In this document: one piece after another, positions 36,153-48,018 of the stretch
Numbering within the stretch: the stretch's first letter is position 1
Layout: each line of letters opens with the position of its first letter
Assembly (NCBI GenBank): GCA_022457065.1
Contig: JAJGBQ010000004.1
Span: forward strand, 4,030,001-4,094,000
Length of the DNA stretch: 64,000 nucleotides
Source: Curvularia sp. ZM96
Lineage: Eukaryota; Ascomycota; Dothideomycetes; Pleosporales; Pleosporaceae
Direction: 5' to 3'
Position numbers and translations under genes: made by a program
Notes under the pieces: generated by a model
Seen by the model: only the letters and a program-made list of their open reading frames with translations
Database searches by the model: none
Told to the model about the DNA's origin: nothing

Positions 36153-37441
36153 ATGTCTGCCAGTGCCAAGGGCAAAGAAAAGGAGGTCACGGGTGAAGCA
36201 GCTGCAACATCGCCTGCTGCTGACTTTGCCCCCTCTGCAAGTGGCTCTGCCAGTGCATCTGGTCCATCAGCCTCATCATACCGCGCCGACACTCCGGCTG
36301 CCTCACCGCCATCACAAGCTCAATTGCCTTCAGAAACAGCAGGACCTTCATCTCTCGCTCAGCTCATCAATCCTCATGTGTCGGTTGTAAGTGGTAGCAA
36401 CCATCACGTGAACACCTGCCCAGTTCTGACACGCCCAGGACAACTCAGAGAATGATACAGACTCGGCGCTAGGCGACGATGACGCCGTTAGTGATTCGAC
36501 TTCAATTGCATCCTCCATTTACAGAGGCCGCTTCGAAAACGGCCGCCGCTACCACAAGTATCGCGAGGGCGAGAACGACTACTGGGGCCCTAATGACGAA
36601 TTACAAAACGACCAGCTTGACATTGCCCATCACATGTTCTTGATCTTGCTAGGCCAGAAGCTGCATCTCGCACCCATCAAGGACCCCAAGCGCATCTTGG
36701 ATCTGGGCTGCGGAACCGGAATCTGGTGCATGGACATGGCGGATGGTATGTTTTTCTCTTCTATGCTACTACTCACAGCAATTTTACTAACAAAAAACAG
36801 AACACCCTGGCGCCGAAATCCTCGGCGTAGACCTCTCCCCCATCCAGCCCTCCTTCACCCCTCCAAACTGCAAATTCGAAATCGACGATGTCACCCTCCC
36901 CTGGACCTACTCTCAGCCCTTTGACTTCATCAACATCCGCTCTCTCTACGGCTCCATCCAATCCTGGCCCGCCCTCTACGACCAAGTCTATCAGAACCTC
37001 ACCCCCGGCGGCTACCTTCACCAACTCGAAATGTCCATCCAGTTCAAGAGCGACGACGGCACTCTGAAACCAGATCACGTCCTGTCGCAATGGAGCGACA
37101 TTTTCCACGAGGCCAGCAAGCGCTTTGGCAAGAGCTTCTACGAAGTCTGGAACCTCTCGACTTACATTCGCAACGCGGGCTTTCAGGATGTGCAAGAGTA
37201 CGTGTACAAGGTGCCCGTCAACAGCTGGCCTGCCGACCCCCACATGAAGGAGCTCGGCAAGTGGAACCTGCTGCATATTACCCAGGGTGCAGAGGGCTGG
37301 GGGCTCTACCTGCTGACAAAGGTCATGGGCTGGACCGTCGACGAGGCCCAGGTGTTCTTTGCAAAGTTCCGCAATGGCGTCAAGGAGAGGAAGGTACATG
37401 CGTATTTCGAGGTGGTCGTGATTTATGCGAGGAAGCCATAA
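36153..37441 (+). CDS. LaeA-like class I SAM-dependent methyltransferase
   Basis: Exons are 36153-36386, 36439-36745 and 36801-37441, giving 393 residues. The first ~100 residues are low-complexity Ser/Ala/Pro with acidic patches, without a domain. The methyltransferase core starts near the YRGRFENGRRYHKYREGENDYWGPNDELQ region, typical of the fungal LaeA/TAM group. The SAM-binding motif I, ILDLGCGTGIWCMDMAD, is at about 165-181 and is interrupted by intron 2. Motif II follows as EILGVDLSPIQP. A later LTPGGYLHQLEM motif supports the Rossmann fold. Targets are unknown: LaeA itself regulates secondary metabolism, but many paralogues exist, so regulator or small-molecule enzyme are both possible. 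Confidence 0.88.
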
Positions 37442-37675
37442 AAAAGTTCCGCATCTAGAAACGAAATAGCGCGACTCAAAAGAAGGATAGTGAGAACAGA
37501 GAGATTAGTTTTTAATTATCACGATTGCAGTTGTTTTCAACCACGCGGAGAACATATGTTGTCGTCGTTGTGTTATCATTTATTAGTGCAGTCATGTACT
37601 AAAAGAAAAAGCTAGGGTATATAAAACACATCATCAATCTAATCCCACAAGAAATCCCATTTCACATCCAATCCT

Positions 37676-39275
37676 CTACTTCTCTCCTGCTGACGGCGCC
37701 ACGCCCGCCTTCGGATCTGGAAGATGCGCCACACTGGGTAAATCCTGTACCGTCGCCTCATCCTCCTTTCCATCCTTCAGAATAAGCGGTTCCTGGGTTG
37801 GCGTCGCCGCACTCTCTCCCTCTTTCGTCTTGATTTGAGACCCAAAGATAGAATCGGCGTCTCCGTTGATGGAAGAAGAGCCACTGCCACCGGCGGAGGA
37901 GGAGGCAGCATTCTGGCCTTCTTCCGCTGCGAGACGTTCTTTTTCGAGCCGTGTTTCGCGGCCGCGCTTGTGGCAGTACCAGAAGACGAAGAGGAGGACT
38001 AAAGATCATAAGTCAGTTTACGCCCAATCTCTCATTTTAGAATGGAAAGAAGAGGAGAGGGAAAGACGCACCAAACACAGCCAAACTCATAATAACATTC
38101 GTCCCTGTCGCAAGCGCAGGGAACCTAAACTTCAAGAAATTCACAATACTCCTGAGCGCTGTCGCTACCGCTCCCTGCGCCGAAAGCAGTGACTTCAAGC
38201 TAGGTACCTTCGGCAGCATACCCTTCTTGCCCTTGGCTTTGCTTCCTCCCGCAGCAGCCTGGGCATCGAAACCAGGCTTTTCCGCAGACGCAGCCATAAT
38301 CTCCGGTCCCAGCGTCGCCGTCAACTTGGCCGGCAGACTCTTGACTAGATTCTGCAGGAACGGAGGCAGATTGGCGTACATCTTCTTGAGCTGGTTGTCG
38401 TAGTCTGTGAAGAGTTTCTCCAGATCGTTGTAGGCGGTGGGCACGCCGTTGACGAGGTCCTTGAGGACGAGCTTGAATTTGTTGAGGAGGTCTTCGGATT
38501 CCTTGCTGAAGCTGAAGACGCGGTTGTTGACGGCGGACAGATTGAGTTGGTCCAGGATTTCGGTAAGCTCTTTGTCTTGCTTCTCGGTTTCCGTGAGTGA
38601 GGTGGTTTTCGCGGCAGCGGCAGCGGCTTGCAGGTCGTCTGCGAATTGGGCGCGGTCTTTGTCGGTGATGGCTGGCTTCTTGTCCTTGGATGCCTTGGAT
38701 TTGTCGCTGTCTTTCTTGTTGAACTTGGGTAGTTGGAAGTAGGATAGCACGCTCTTCTTGCGGCCTAGGCCTCCCTCAGTGGCTTTCCCCTTGCCCTTGT
38801 CGGTAGCGCCAGCAGCGGTCTCAGGTGGACTCTGAGGGAGTGCAACTTTGTCTGCGCCATCCAGAAGCGCCTCCTGCGCATCTTTGCCGACCTTCTTCTC
38901 GCCCGCTTCTTCTTCGGGCACAGGCGTACGCTGTGGCAGGGGTGGAGGCGTGCCTTCGGGCTCAGCGGCAATAGCAGCGAGTCGCTCGAGGAACTTCTGA
39001 TCTTCGGCATCCAGAACAGGATCACTGGCTACCTCCTCGCTTACTTCTGTGACTGCAGGTGCAGGTGGTGAAGGGACTGGTCCACTGGGCCCTGCTGAAG
39101 CGGTCTCTGCTGGGGTAGGCTCCTCAATTTTAGGAACGGCAGTGTCTTCTGCTTTGGGTGCTGAGGATCCGGCAACCTTAGGAGGGTCTTCAATTGGCGG
39201 CGGGCCAGGCTTCTGTTTGCTCTGTGGAAATAGCTGCTTGGATTGTCGGCGCATCTTCTCGAGATACGACGCCAT
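37676..39275 (-). CDS. Uncharacterised fungal protein with C-terminal-region transmembrane segment
   Basis: Exons are 39275-38072 and 37998-37676 (intron 73 bases), giving 508 residues. The N-terminal half is Pro/Glu/Lys-rich and likely disordered (residues 1-180). A helical conserved-looking region (about 215-385) includes LTEILDQLNLSAVNNRVFSF, VPTAYNDLEKLFTDYD and LPPFLQNLVKSLP. One hydrophobic segment is formed across the splice junction (about 391-409, NVIMSLAVF joined to VLLFVFWYC), followed by a basic HKRGRETR stop-transfer and a ~100-residue polar tail. This suggests a single-pass membrane protein. I do not recognise the family with certainty and assign no function. It converges with the methyltransferase gene across 234 bases. 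Confidence 0.82.
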
Positions 39276-40239
39276 AGTGACTGTTGATGTGTGGGTGTTG
39301 TGCTAAGAGCGCGTCGCGGAGGGGTTAGGTTGAGGGGTGGCGTTCGTAGTGTGAAGGGCCTTGGAAAATAAAATATGGCAGATCAGATCTAACATGTGAT
39401 TCACAGCGGCGCTTCTAAAAGGCTGGGCGGTGCTCAGTATGTCGTCGAAGGCGGCGTGAAGCCCTGTTGTTGTCCCGCAGCAACGCGGAGCGCTGCGTCA
39501 TTGGGCAGGGGTAGGGCGGCCGCCACCCCACATCCCTGTTTCGCCTCCAGACCAAACTTGACGGTGCCTCACCAGCATCACTTTATTTTTCTCTTCTTGT
39601 TTTGCATGATTGTTTGATTCACGAAGTCTTAGAAATTTCCAGATTGACGATGTCTGCTATCTTAATATCATGTGTGTCTCGAACTACGTGAGTTTACATT
39701 GAAGAATAGTGTGCCTGCTAGCTCCAGATCCTGCAGATCATCGGTGCTTTTCTCTAAACTCTTAACCGGATATCATCTGAACCAGTTTATTATTGGTATT
39801 GAAGCTACTGTACCTGGCGAACCCTCATCACCGCCTGTTATCTCAGACAAACCTATTGCGAACTCTCAGTCCTGTCCACTGGCATTACTGTAACCTGAGC
39901 CATGAAGCTTTTCACTATATTAATCTCTTATCCTTACGTTACTGCTTCTCTCAGATGTAAATGAAGGCCTCAGTGATGTTAGCAGCATCACGGAGGCCGG
40001 CCAGTCACCAGACTAGTAAGCTCCGAGGCTTACCTTTACCTTTACCTTTGGTCGCTACAGTACTATCTATCCTAGTACAATAACCCTACAGGTACAACCC
40101 ATCATAAATAATCAGTCCTCTGGAGCTTACTCCTTACTTCGCAACTAGGATCACTGCACCTACAGTTCATTCAATAGCACGACGAGTAAAGCTTCCATTG
40201 CGTACAGTAAGTAAACTTACCCTTCTCTGGTATACGCAA
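39276..40239. promoter_or_regulatory. Divergent intergenic region
   Basis: This lies between the start codons of the membrane protein (-) and the SAP-domain protein (+). It includes a short (TTACCT)3-type tandem repeat near 40030-40050 and no recognisable gene. Confidence 0.45.
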
Positions 40240-42078
40240 ATGGCTCGCACCAGTGAAGGTAGTGACTCAGTTGATCAGATCGGCTCTGAAAACTACGACA
40301 ACGATCCAGACTCCATGGCTACTCACGATGAAATCTCCGATAGCTCGAGAGACGCGACTGAAGCTGTAAGTGTATCATCCTGCTTAGTTGTTTGTAAACC
40401 TACTGACTGGTTTAGTTAATTCGTCATCATCTCGAGCTCGGTGGTCACAATGGCCTCAATAGCCCCAGACAAGAACGAGACTCTAGTGCCGATCGATCTG
40501 ATTTCGACGACAACAATGTCTCGGGTCGGAAGCGCAAGCGTTCTCACTCGAGTGTCGTCTCCGAGAAGGCTCAGCTTGATGACACCACATCCTTCATCCT
40601 GGACGAAGACAAAGACCTTCCCAGCAAACAACCTTCTCCTGTCTCTGATACTCATGGTCATCACAAGCGCAGCAAGATTGAGACTTCTACTTTCAGTGGC
40701 AAGCGTATCTCTGATGAGCTGGATTCAGATGATGAACTCATGATGCAGATGCGTGAGAATGGCTTCAGTGACCGCCAGATTGCCCAAAAGCTGCAGAAGG
40801 AGGGACGTGTCCGTTATGACGAAAAATCAATCTCCACTCGCATCGTGCGTATCCACCATGCTAAAGCGAAAAAAGTCGACTTTCTCCTGAAAGAAGGATA
40901 CAAGGAGTGGAAATACGAAGAAGTAAGTTTTCGGTCAAGTAACTTGCAGCGCCTAAGTTTTGGTTAACTAACCTCAAACTTAGGATAAACTCCTGCTTCA
41001 AGCCTACTCCTTTGCTGATATTGAAATCAACTACGAAATCGAACGTATCCTAGCATGGCGTTTTCGCAAGGTATCCGATTACATGCGCCGTCTAAATAAG
41101 GATGCCCTTTTCTCCGCCACTGCCTGCCGCGAGCGCTACAACGCCCTTGTAGAAGGCACGGGACGTATACCTACCGACCTAGATGATAACCCAGAGGCGC
41201 GACGTACCGAAATAGAAGAATACCGCATAGCACGTGAGAAGGCTCGTCTTAATGAGCAAGCAGAAGAGGCCCTTAAAGAAGCTACTAAAGCTAAGCTTAA
41301 AGCTGAAAAGAAATCACGTAAGGCTCAGAAAGCAGAGGAAGCTGCTAACAAACGCGCCCAGCGCGCAGCCGAAAAGGCCCAACGTGCCGCGCAACGCGCG
41401 GAAAAAGCTAAACTTCGCGCTGCCCGTGCTAAAGAGGTCCAGGAGTTGAAGGCCCGTCGCAACGCGGAGATCAAAGAGAAAGCCGCTGCTAAAGCAGCCA
41501 AGAAAGCTTCCCGTCCTGTTCCTGCTACTCCTGTTGCCCCCGCTGCTCCTACTATTCCTACTTCCCCTACCGGTGCCACTGCTCCTACTCCAGTCAAAAA
41601 GACCAAGACTACGACTACATCCTCGACCCCCAAACCGAAAACCAAAACCAAATCTAATTCTATAACCACCGATACCCCCGACCCACGTACCAACCTCTCC
41701 CTTGCCGACCTTAAGAAACTCTGTAAGGACCAGAGCATCCGCCTCTCTTCGAACAAAAACAAAACCGCTCTACTCCAGGCGCTTAAAAATGTAGACGACA
41801 AGCATAGTCTAAAGAATCTTAAGAGCATGTGTCTCGCAAAGGGATTAAGCGTTACCGGGTCAAAAACGCAGTTGAAGTATCGGTTGGCGCTTGCAGCGGC
41901 GCAGAGTTGTGCGTCGTTTGGGAAGCGTGCTGGTACTGGTACTGGTCTTAGTACTAGTCCTAGTCCTGGTCCTGGTCCTGGTCCTAGTTCTGGTGAGGAG
42001 GGGAAAAAGGGGGATGATGAGATAGAGGTAGAGCAAGATGAGGATGATTTGGTGATTTTAAAATTTGATGGCGTGTGA
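40240..42078 (+). CDS. SAP-motif, Lys/Ala-rich nuclear protein of unknown function
   Basis: Exons are 40240-40365, 40416-40922 and 40984-42078, giving 575 residues. An acidic/Ser-rich N terminus contains a basic nuclear-localisation-like GRKRKRSHSS. A helical Myb/SANT-like region follows (about 170-270: MRENGFSDRQIAQKLQKEGR, then WRFRKVSDYMRRLNKDALFSATACRERYNAL). Next is a long Lys/Ala/Arg-rich single helix or coiled coil (about 280-395), a Pro/Thr linker, and two adjacent SAP-like helical motifs (about 449-480 LSLADLKKLCKDQSIRL and about 486-520 HSLKNLKSMCLAKGLSV). The C terminus is a Pro/Gly/Ser repeat and an acidic tail. SAP and SANT-like motifs suggest chromatin or DNA binding. I know no named orthologue. 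Confidence 0.85.
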
Positions 42079-42348
42079 ATGAAAGACTTGGGCTCTGTGG
42101 GTGTGCTGCGTATCCTCAGACATGATATGGCTTTGAGTAACGGCTGCAATGGAAAATGGGAAACGGACAAAAGTTTTAGTATCATTTAGATTGCTATCAA
42201 GGGGTATGAAGAAAAGTCATTTAGTCACAACGTATGTCTCGGAATCAATACAAGCGTCCCATCCTAACCGGAATACTTCCACACTCCGTCAGAAACCCAA
42301 ATCGCAAACACCTCCCATGCACGGAGTGATCCCCACACTTCCATACTG

Positions 42349-44532
42349 CTAGCAGCACTCCCATCTCTGCCCACCCATAGCTATCAGCCGATTAAATAGC
42401 TCATCCCTCAACGGCAACGCCATAAGCCGATACTGATTCAACTTCCTGTCAGTAATTATCAGCCCATCCGCCACCTCCCGATCCATAACCCATCCCACCA
42501 CCATCTTGGCCTTCCACCCAAATCCGCCCACCTTCTTTAACTCCAGGATATCGCCAACGGGTATACTCCACAAAGGATGCAAGTCTTCTCTATCCGCACT
42601 ACCAATCTTCTCAATTGTGTTGTCGGTCGAGAAAGCAATACAGGGAATGGTTGACTTGGTGGCAATGTACGCGTGTCCCTTTTTGCCTTCGAAGCGGGCT
42701 TTGAACTCCACGGGCCCGGATGTCAGGTCGGCGTTTCGAGGGGGAAGGGCACCCAGTCTGTTCTTTGCGTGCATGGAGCCAGCCAAAGCTTTGACTTTGT
42801 CGGCACCCCGTGTGGTTTCTACACCACCTTTGAGGGTGCCGCGGAAGATGTTGAGAATCTTGCTGCTCTTTTTCCCGCGCTTGGTATCATCGGTGCCTTC
42901 GTCGCTTGCGGCGTGTCCAACGCTGGGGTCGTACGAGATGGCTTCGTCGAGCTCTTCTTGTGTAGCATTGAGCGGCAGATCTGAGCCCGCACCACGAAGC
43001 TGTTGTGCGTCTATAGTCGAAGTCTTCTCTGCTGGTGGCCGTGTAACGTGGGGTGGAGGTGGTAATGGTGCCTTATTCGCTTCGCCGAGACGAAGCAGAG
43101 TAATTGCTAGCTGAGCGTTGGTAGGAACGCCTTTTAGAAGGGTATTACGGAGTTCAAGTAGTTTCTGCCAATGAGGGAATTTTCTGTTGAGAAGAGCAAG
43201 GCCTCGTTGGATGACTGGGTCGCCGAAGAATCCGAATCCAACACCGAACGTGACGCCCTTCATGAACATGTAGGACGATACAAGCAACGAGATAAGGACG
43301 AGGGGGGCGATGGCTGCTGCAAGACGGAAGTGGAACTTGTTCGTTGGAAACGGGGGAGTCGGGTTAAGCAAACTATGAACAAATCAGTTATCAATCGAAT
43401 GCCCTTGGGGAGACACACTCACTTTGCGAAGCGTTCCCAGGTGTCTACGAGTTCTGCAACTCCATGCATGATTGGCCTCATCTGTTCCCACATAGCAGTC
43501 TCCATGGGTACTTTGGTTTTGTCGTGATCTTTATCGGGCTTAACACCCGTTGCTTTGTCTTTTGAATGGGCAACACCGATAGCAACTCGAGTGACATCCG
43601 GGGCACTGCTGTCATTCGGTTCTGCTTCTTCGGGTTCGCTCTCAGGGTTCTTCCCAGTAGCGCTTGACAATGCAATTGTAGCGACGCCATAGACGAAATT
43701 AGTCGCCTCCTGCTCTACAGCCTCACCCTTGTGGTTTTCAGGCGCCCCAGTAACACTGTCGGTACTTCCAAGAGTTCCAGATTTTGGCTTCTGAACGCCT
43801 CCGCTAGAGCTGACGAGTGCGATAGGGGCAGGAGGAAACATTGCATCGCGAGCCGGCGGATAAACAATCAGCGTTACAAGAGTCACTGACATTAGAGGCA
43901 TGATCAGGTCAAGGGACCAAGCGGTAAAGTACGCGGTACAAAACCAAGCAGTGCGTTGGGTCTCTCGCCACGAGCGAATGCGTGCGATGTGCTTGCCAAA
44001 AGCTATTAGGCCGATACCCTAAGACAGTTAGGCTGCTTGTCAATTCGTACACCAAGGCGGCTTACAATAGTCATATAGAGGCGCTCTATATTGGCACGAA
44101 GTTTGTCCGGCGCGAATTCCTCATCGTCCGAGATGTTCATATCCAAGCCTCCTGGGGGCGCTGTCGGAATCTCCTTGACTTGGTATATTTGCTTTGAAAA
44201 ATTAGCATGAGAGATTGGTATGAGAGGCATGTGGCTCTCACCCTGTTGAAGCGCCGGATAAGCATCCAGACGTCCTCATTGTCAAGTCCCCCTACTAGAG
44301 GTTTGGCGACATGTTCTTTTGGCTCATTCCAACCTAAATCAACCACCTCTTCTCCATGCTCTATTTGCGCAGCCCCCTTCTCTTCTGTAGGTGGCACCCT
44401 AGCAGCATCTAGGGCTAGTGCGTGGCTGTCCGTAGGTGCATCGCGTAGCGTGCTCGATTTCCCCTCATGTTGTGTAGGATCTGTATCGGGAATAGGTAAG
44501 AGGTCTTTGTAGACCACACCCCCAGTCGACAT
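42349..44532 (-). CDS. DUF3292-family multi-domain membrane protein
   Basis: Exons are 44532-44242, 44191-44066, 44018-43423 and 43372-42349 (introns 50, 47 and 50 bases), giving 678 residues. The start is the ATG of MSTGGVVYKD; the frame open further upstream begins only with a non-ATG codon. Hydrophobic segments occur in exon 3 (about 160-190, AWFCTAYFTAWSLDLIMPLM and following) and early exon 4 (about 355-395, LAAAIAPLVLISLLVSSYMF and the Gly/Phe-rich stretch after it). The last ~150 residues resemble a PH/GRAM-like soluble fold (GPVEFKARFEGKKGHAYIAT ... VGDILELKKVGGFGWKAKMVV). The overall pattern matches the fungal DUF3292 family, whose function is not known. It converges with the SAP-domain gene across 270 bases. 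Confidence 0.88.
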
Positions 44533-45961
44533 GTTGGGCAAAAAAATGAAGAAACAATTTTTGGAGGATTTGAGGTGAGTATGGGGTGGTATTAGGGGTT
44601 ATACAATTTCTTTGCGCTCATTATTACAGCAAGAGACACGCGCAACGCTGAAATGGGACACTACGTCATGCACGCACTAGCGGACGACAAGCCACAACCA
44701 TCAGCGGCGATGACACTACGCGTGCTAGACCCCATCCCTAACCTTTTTACCTGCTCTCAATCCTTGATGCGGTATAATCTGAGTGGCTGCAAAGAGCAAA
44801 ACAGGTTCTGATGCATTTTGTGTGTTGCGTGAGGCGAATTGAAGATTTGGGCATTCTGGTGAACATGCAAATCTTAGAAAAGCCATGTTTGACGCGGCAC
44901 CTGGATCGATCATGATCTACAACCCCCCACTGCATCGGGCATCCGACCTGCGTTTTCCCTGCTTCGATCCCGTCTGACCCGCGTCAATGTCCTTTTATGG
45001 AATCGGGTCAACCAAAAGAGTACCGCGGATGTATAAGGCTGCGTAAACTGGTCCAACTGCCGGGTTTTACCAGCAGGGACTTAGTGGGTGTTTCGTCATC
45101 GGCTTCCAACAGGGTAGTGATCCTGATGTAGTCGACGTTTACTGCTCACCAGAATCTATAGGGAGCATTTACCCTCGGACCCTGCCTTTTTTTTGGAAAT
45201 CAGGAGATGTTACAACAGTGACGGCGTTGGAAGGGTGTACGTTGAGAGCCTACGGCCAAGAAGAACTTCTTGTCTCAGTAATGACATAGGAAGGTATTAT
45301 TTGATAGTCGTGAGCTGAGCTAGACAGGAGGAATGCAAGAACCTCGAGAATCGTCTGACTTTTGCAGTAACTCTACTTCTTGAGGGAATGTTTGTTAAGC
45401 TTGTAATGCGTTTGTTCATCTCCACTTATTCGGATGACGGACTGAATGGACCCACGCTGCTAAGGCTTATAGCAAAGCAACCCCATACTCTACCAAACTG
45501 TTTCACAAATGCTCGACCAGTGGAGCAGTAGACGATACCATGGTCAAGGCCCGACACCCGATTACGAGCGCGCTGAACAAATCTAGTATAGCGCTGCTAT
45601 AAAGCAGTGAAGATGCCTTACAGGTCCCTGCGCCAGAGAGAATATGAAGTAAGAATCAGGCTCAGGGGTCAATAACGGTGGCTTGGTCCGATTCAGGTCC
45701 CTCATAGCCCTCAGATATCCGTACACTATTTGCCCCAGCCTCTTGTAGCATATGATCCCTGCATTATGCAGCTAGCTGCATCTTGCTCCGTATTTCAGAT
45801 GATGAATAGAAAGCGAGTCACCAATCGCAAGACAATCTTCGGTCTTTCTCAGCCCCTTATAAGTAGCAGTTCAGAGCGGTGACTGTCGCTCTATACACCT
45901 CTGTTTACGAAGGTACCATTTTCGTGACTCGACCGGCCGGAGAACACACCCATTACTCAAC
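44533..45961. promoter_or_regulatory. Divergent intergenic region with TATA box of the FAD oxidase gene
   Basis: A TATAA at 45858-45862 lies about 100 bases before the FAD oxidase start codon and is a plausible TATA box. The remaining 1.3 kb between the two divergent genes has no gene I can support. Confidence 0.45.
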
Positions 45962-47597
45962 ATGAGGATTCCTTTGTTCGCTTCTTTAGCAACTTTTTCT
46001 GTTAATGCTTCTGCAAGACACGTTTTCGAGTCCGCTGATTTTAACGTCACCAGTGCTCTGCTTGCCAATGGTGTTGATGTTTCCGCGGTTCCTGGTCTGG
46101 CTGCGTTGAATACAGAAAGTCCTACATCTGAACTATGTGCAATAGCTGTAAGTCATGCTTATCGTGCCAGATGGGGCTCTCTAACATCTCACAAAGTGCG
46201 AGTCCCTCAAATTCATCTTTGGAAATAAGGTCCTTACCAATGGATCCTCCTCATATGACGCATTCACTAATGGATATTGGTCTAAACAAGCAGCTTTGCT
46301 AGATCCAGCTTGCATTTTCAACCCATCAACGGCAAAAGATGTATCGACCATGGTGTTGGTGTCTCGTCTTACTCAGTGCCCCTTTGCAGTGAAGGGCGGC
46401 GGACACACTCCCTTCGCTGGCGCATCCAGTATTGAGGGTGGCATCACTGTCTCTATGGATAACATGAACGAAATAACACTCGCCGAAGATAAAAAGTCGG
46501 TATTCGTAGGGCCTGGAAATCGATGGAGAGCCGTATATGAGAAACTTGGAGCGCACGGGCTTGCTGTCATAGGTGGACGCTCATCAGACGTAGGCCTTGG
46601 CCTTCTTCTCGGTGGTGGTATTAGTCACCTATCCAATATCCACGGATATGCTTGCGACAATGTTGCATCCTTCGAGGTGGTCACCGCGTCAGGTGTTATC
46701 GTCAAAGCCACGCCAACCCAGTTTCCCGACCTTTACTGGGCACTTCGTGGAGGGGGAAACAACTTCGGTGTTGTTACCCGGTTTGAACTGGAGACGATTC
46801 GTCAGGGCTTGATGTGGGGCGGGTCTCGAGTTTACTCAACATTCCATTATCCAGCTGTAATCGAGGCCTTCGTATCGTCGGCGGAGGAGGCCACCAAAGA
46901 CCCCAACTCGGCTCAAATTGTGTCATTTGCTATGTTAAATGGCCTTCCAGTCGCCTTGGCCCAGTTGGAGTACTCGAGTCCTATCAATGAAGCCGAACCT
47001 CCAGCCATTCTCAAGAAATACTTCGATATTCCCGCGATCGTGACTAGTACTACGAACACAACTATGACAGATGACTCGACCGTATTGACTGATCAGATGT
47101 CCAGAGGCTTCCGTCACGCATTCTGGGCAGCTACCTTCAAACTAGATCGCAAATTCATGACATGGCTTCAAGTAAACCACCAAAGAGACGTAGCTCCCCT
47201 AACCAGTTCAGGTGCTTTGATGTTCCAAGTCTTCACTGTCCCCGCCATGGAGCAGATGAGCAAGAAGGGTGGAAATGCGCTTGGTCTCTCTCCTAATGAT
47301 GGACCACTGATGCACATATGCCTTTGGATGATCTGGTCAGACGCTTCCAAAGACAAGGAGCTCCACAAAGCCGCCCAAGATCTTATGAAAGCAGCAAAAG
47401 TGGAGGCAAAGAAACAAGGCCTGTATCACGACTTCATCTACCTCAACTATGCCAGCCCGTACCAGAACGTAATCCCGAGTTATGGTAAAGAAAAGTTGGC
47501 CAAATTAAAGTCCGTTTCCAAGAAATACGATCCTACTGCTGTTTTCCAGAAGTTGCAGCCGGGTGGGTTCAAGCTTGAGGGCGCCCCATATGGATAG
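45962..47597 (+). CDS. Secreted FAD-linked oxidoreductase (BBE/PCMH type)
   Basis: It is predicted to be an extracellular or vesicular flavoprotein oxidising sugars, alcohols or secondary metabolites. Exons are 45962-46147 and 46197-47597 (49-base intron), giving 528 residues. There is a signal peptide at about 1-18. The PCMH FAD-binding domain starts near CESLKFIFG; the VKGGGHTPFAG loop has His132 in the position used for covalent FAD attachment in this family, followed by GGITVSMDNMNEI and the GLGLLLGGGISHLSNIHGYACDNV motif. A C-terminal substrate domain ends with YDPTAVFQKLQPGGFKL, the berberine-bridge-enzyme-like finish. Such genes are common in plant-associated fungi, alone or in metabolite clusters; no backbone synthase is nearby, so the substrate is unknown. 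Confidence 0.92.
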
Positions 47598-48018
47598 GAT
47601 ATTTGAGGCTGGTCCTGTACGTTATTCATGAATGGAACAGAAGCAGTAGTCTTTATATCAATGTGAATCGTCGTATACAAAGTCGCAAAGACAGGGAATT
47701 AGTTAGAGGTAAAATACAATAAGAGTTTGGGCTGCACCTGCCGCCCAGTCTAAATATGGCAGCTTGTTCCCCGTGTCGAACCAATGAGCAAGGCGTTGTT
47801 TCGCCCCCACGCCTTGCCTACATTCGACTACAGCGACATCTGCTCCACACCAATAGCCCACTCCGTCATGCACAGCCTTCGGCTTACGACATGTGAGCAG
47901 CCGAGCGCAATCCAGGTCGTCAGGCTGAGCAGCGACTGTGTGGCGAGGCTACGACTCTTCCTATGTCATCCCAAGCATCTCAGTCACTTCAACTCACTCT
48001 CCGCTATAACGACCGCGA
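47598..48018. promoter_or_regulatory. Upstream region of the NLR-type gene
   Basis: These 421 bases between two same-strand genes should hold the 3' end of the FAD oxidase gene and the promoter of the NLR-type gene. No motif or extra gene is recognised. Confidence 0.45.

Noticed and set aside
33314..47597. Secondary-metabolite gene cluster linking P450, methyltransferase and FAD oxidase
   Set aside because: No backbone synthase, transporter or cluster regulator is present, and housekeeping-type or unrelated genes lie between them over 8 kb.
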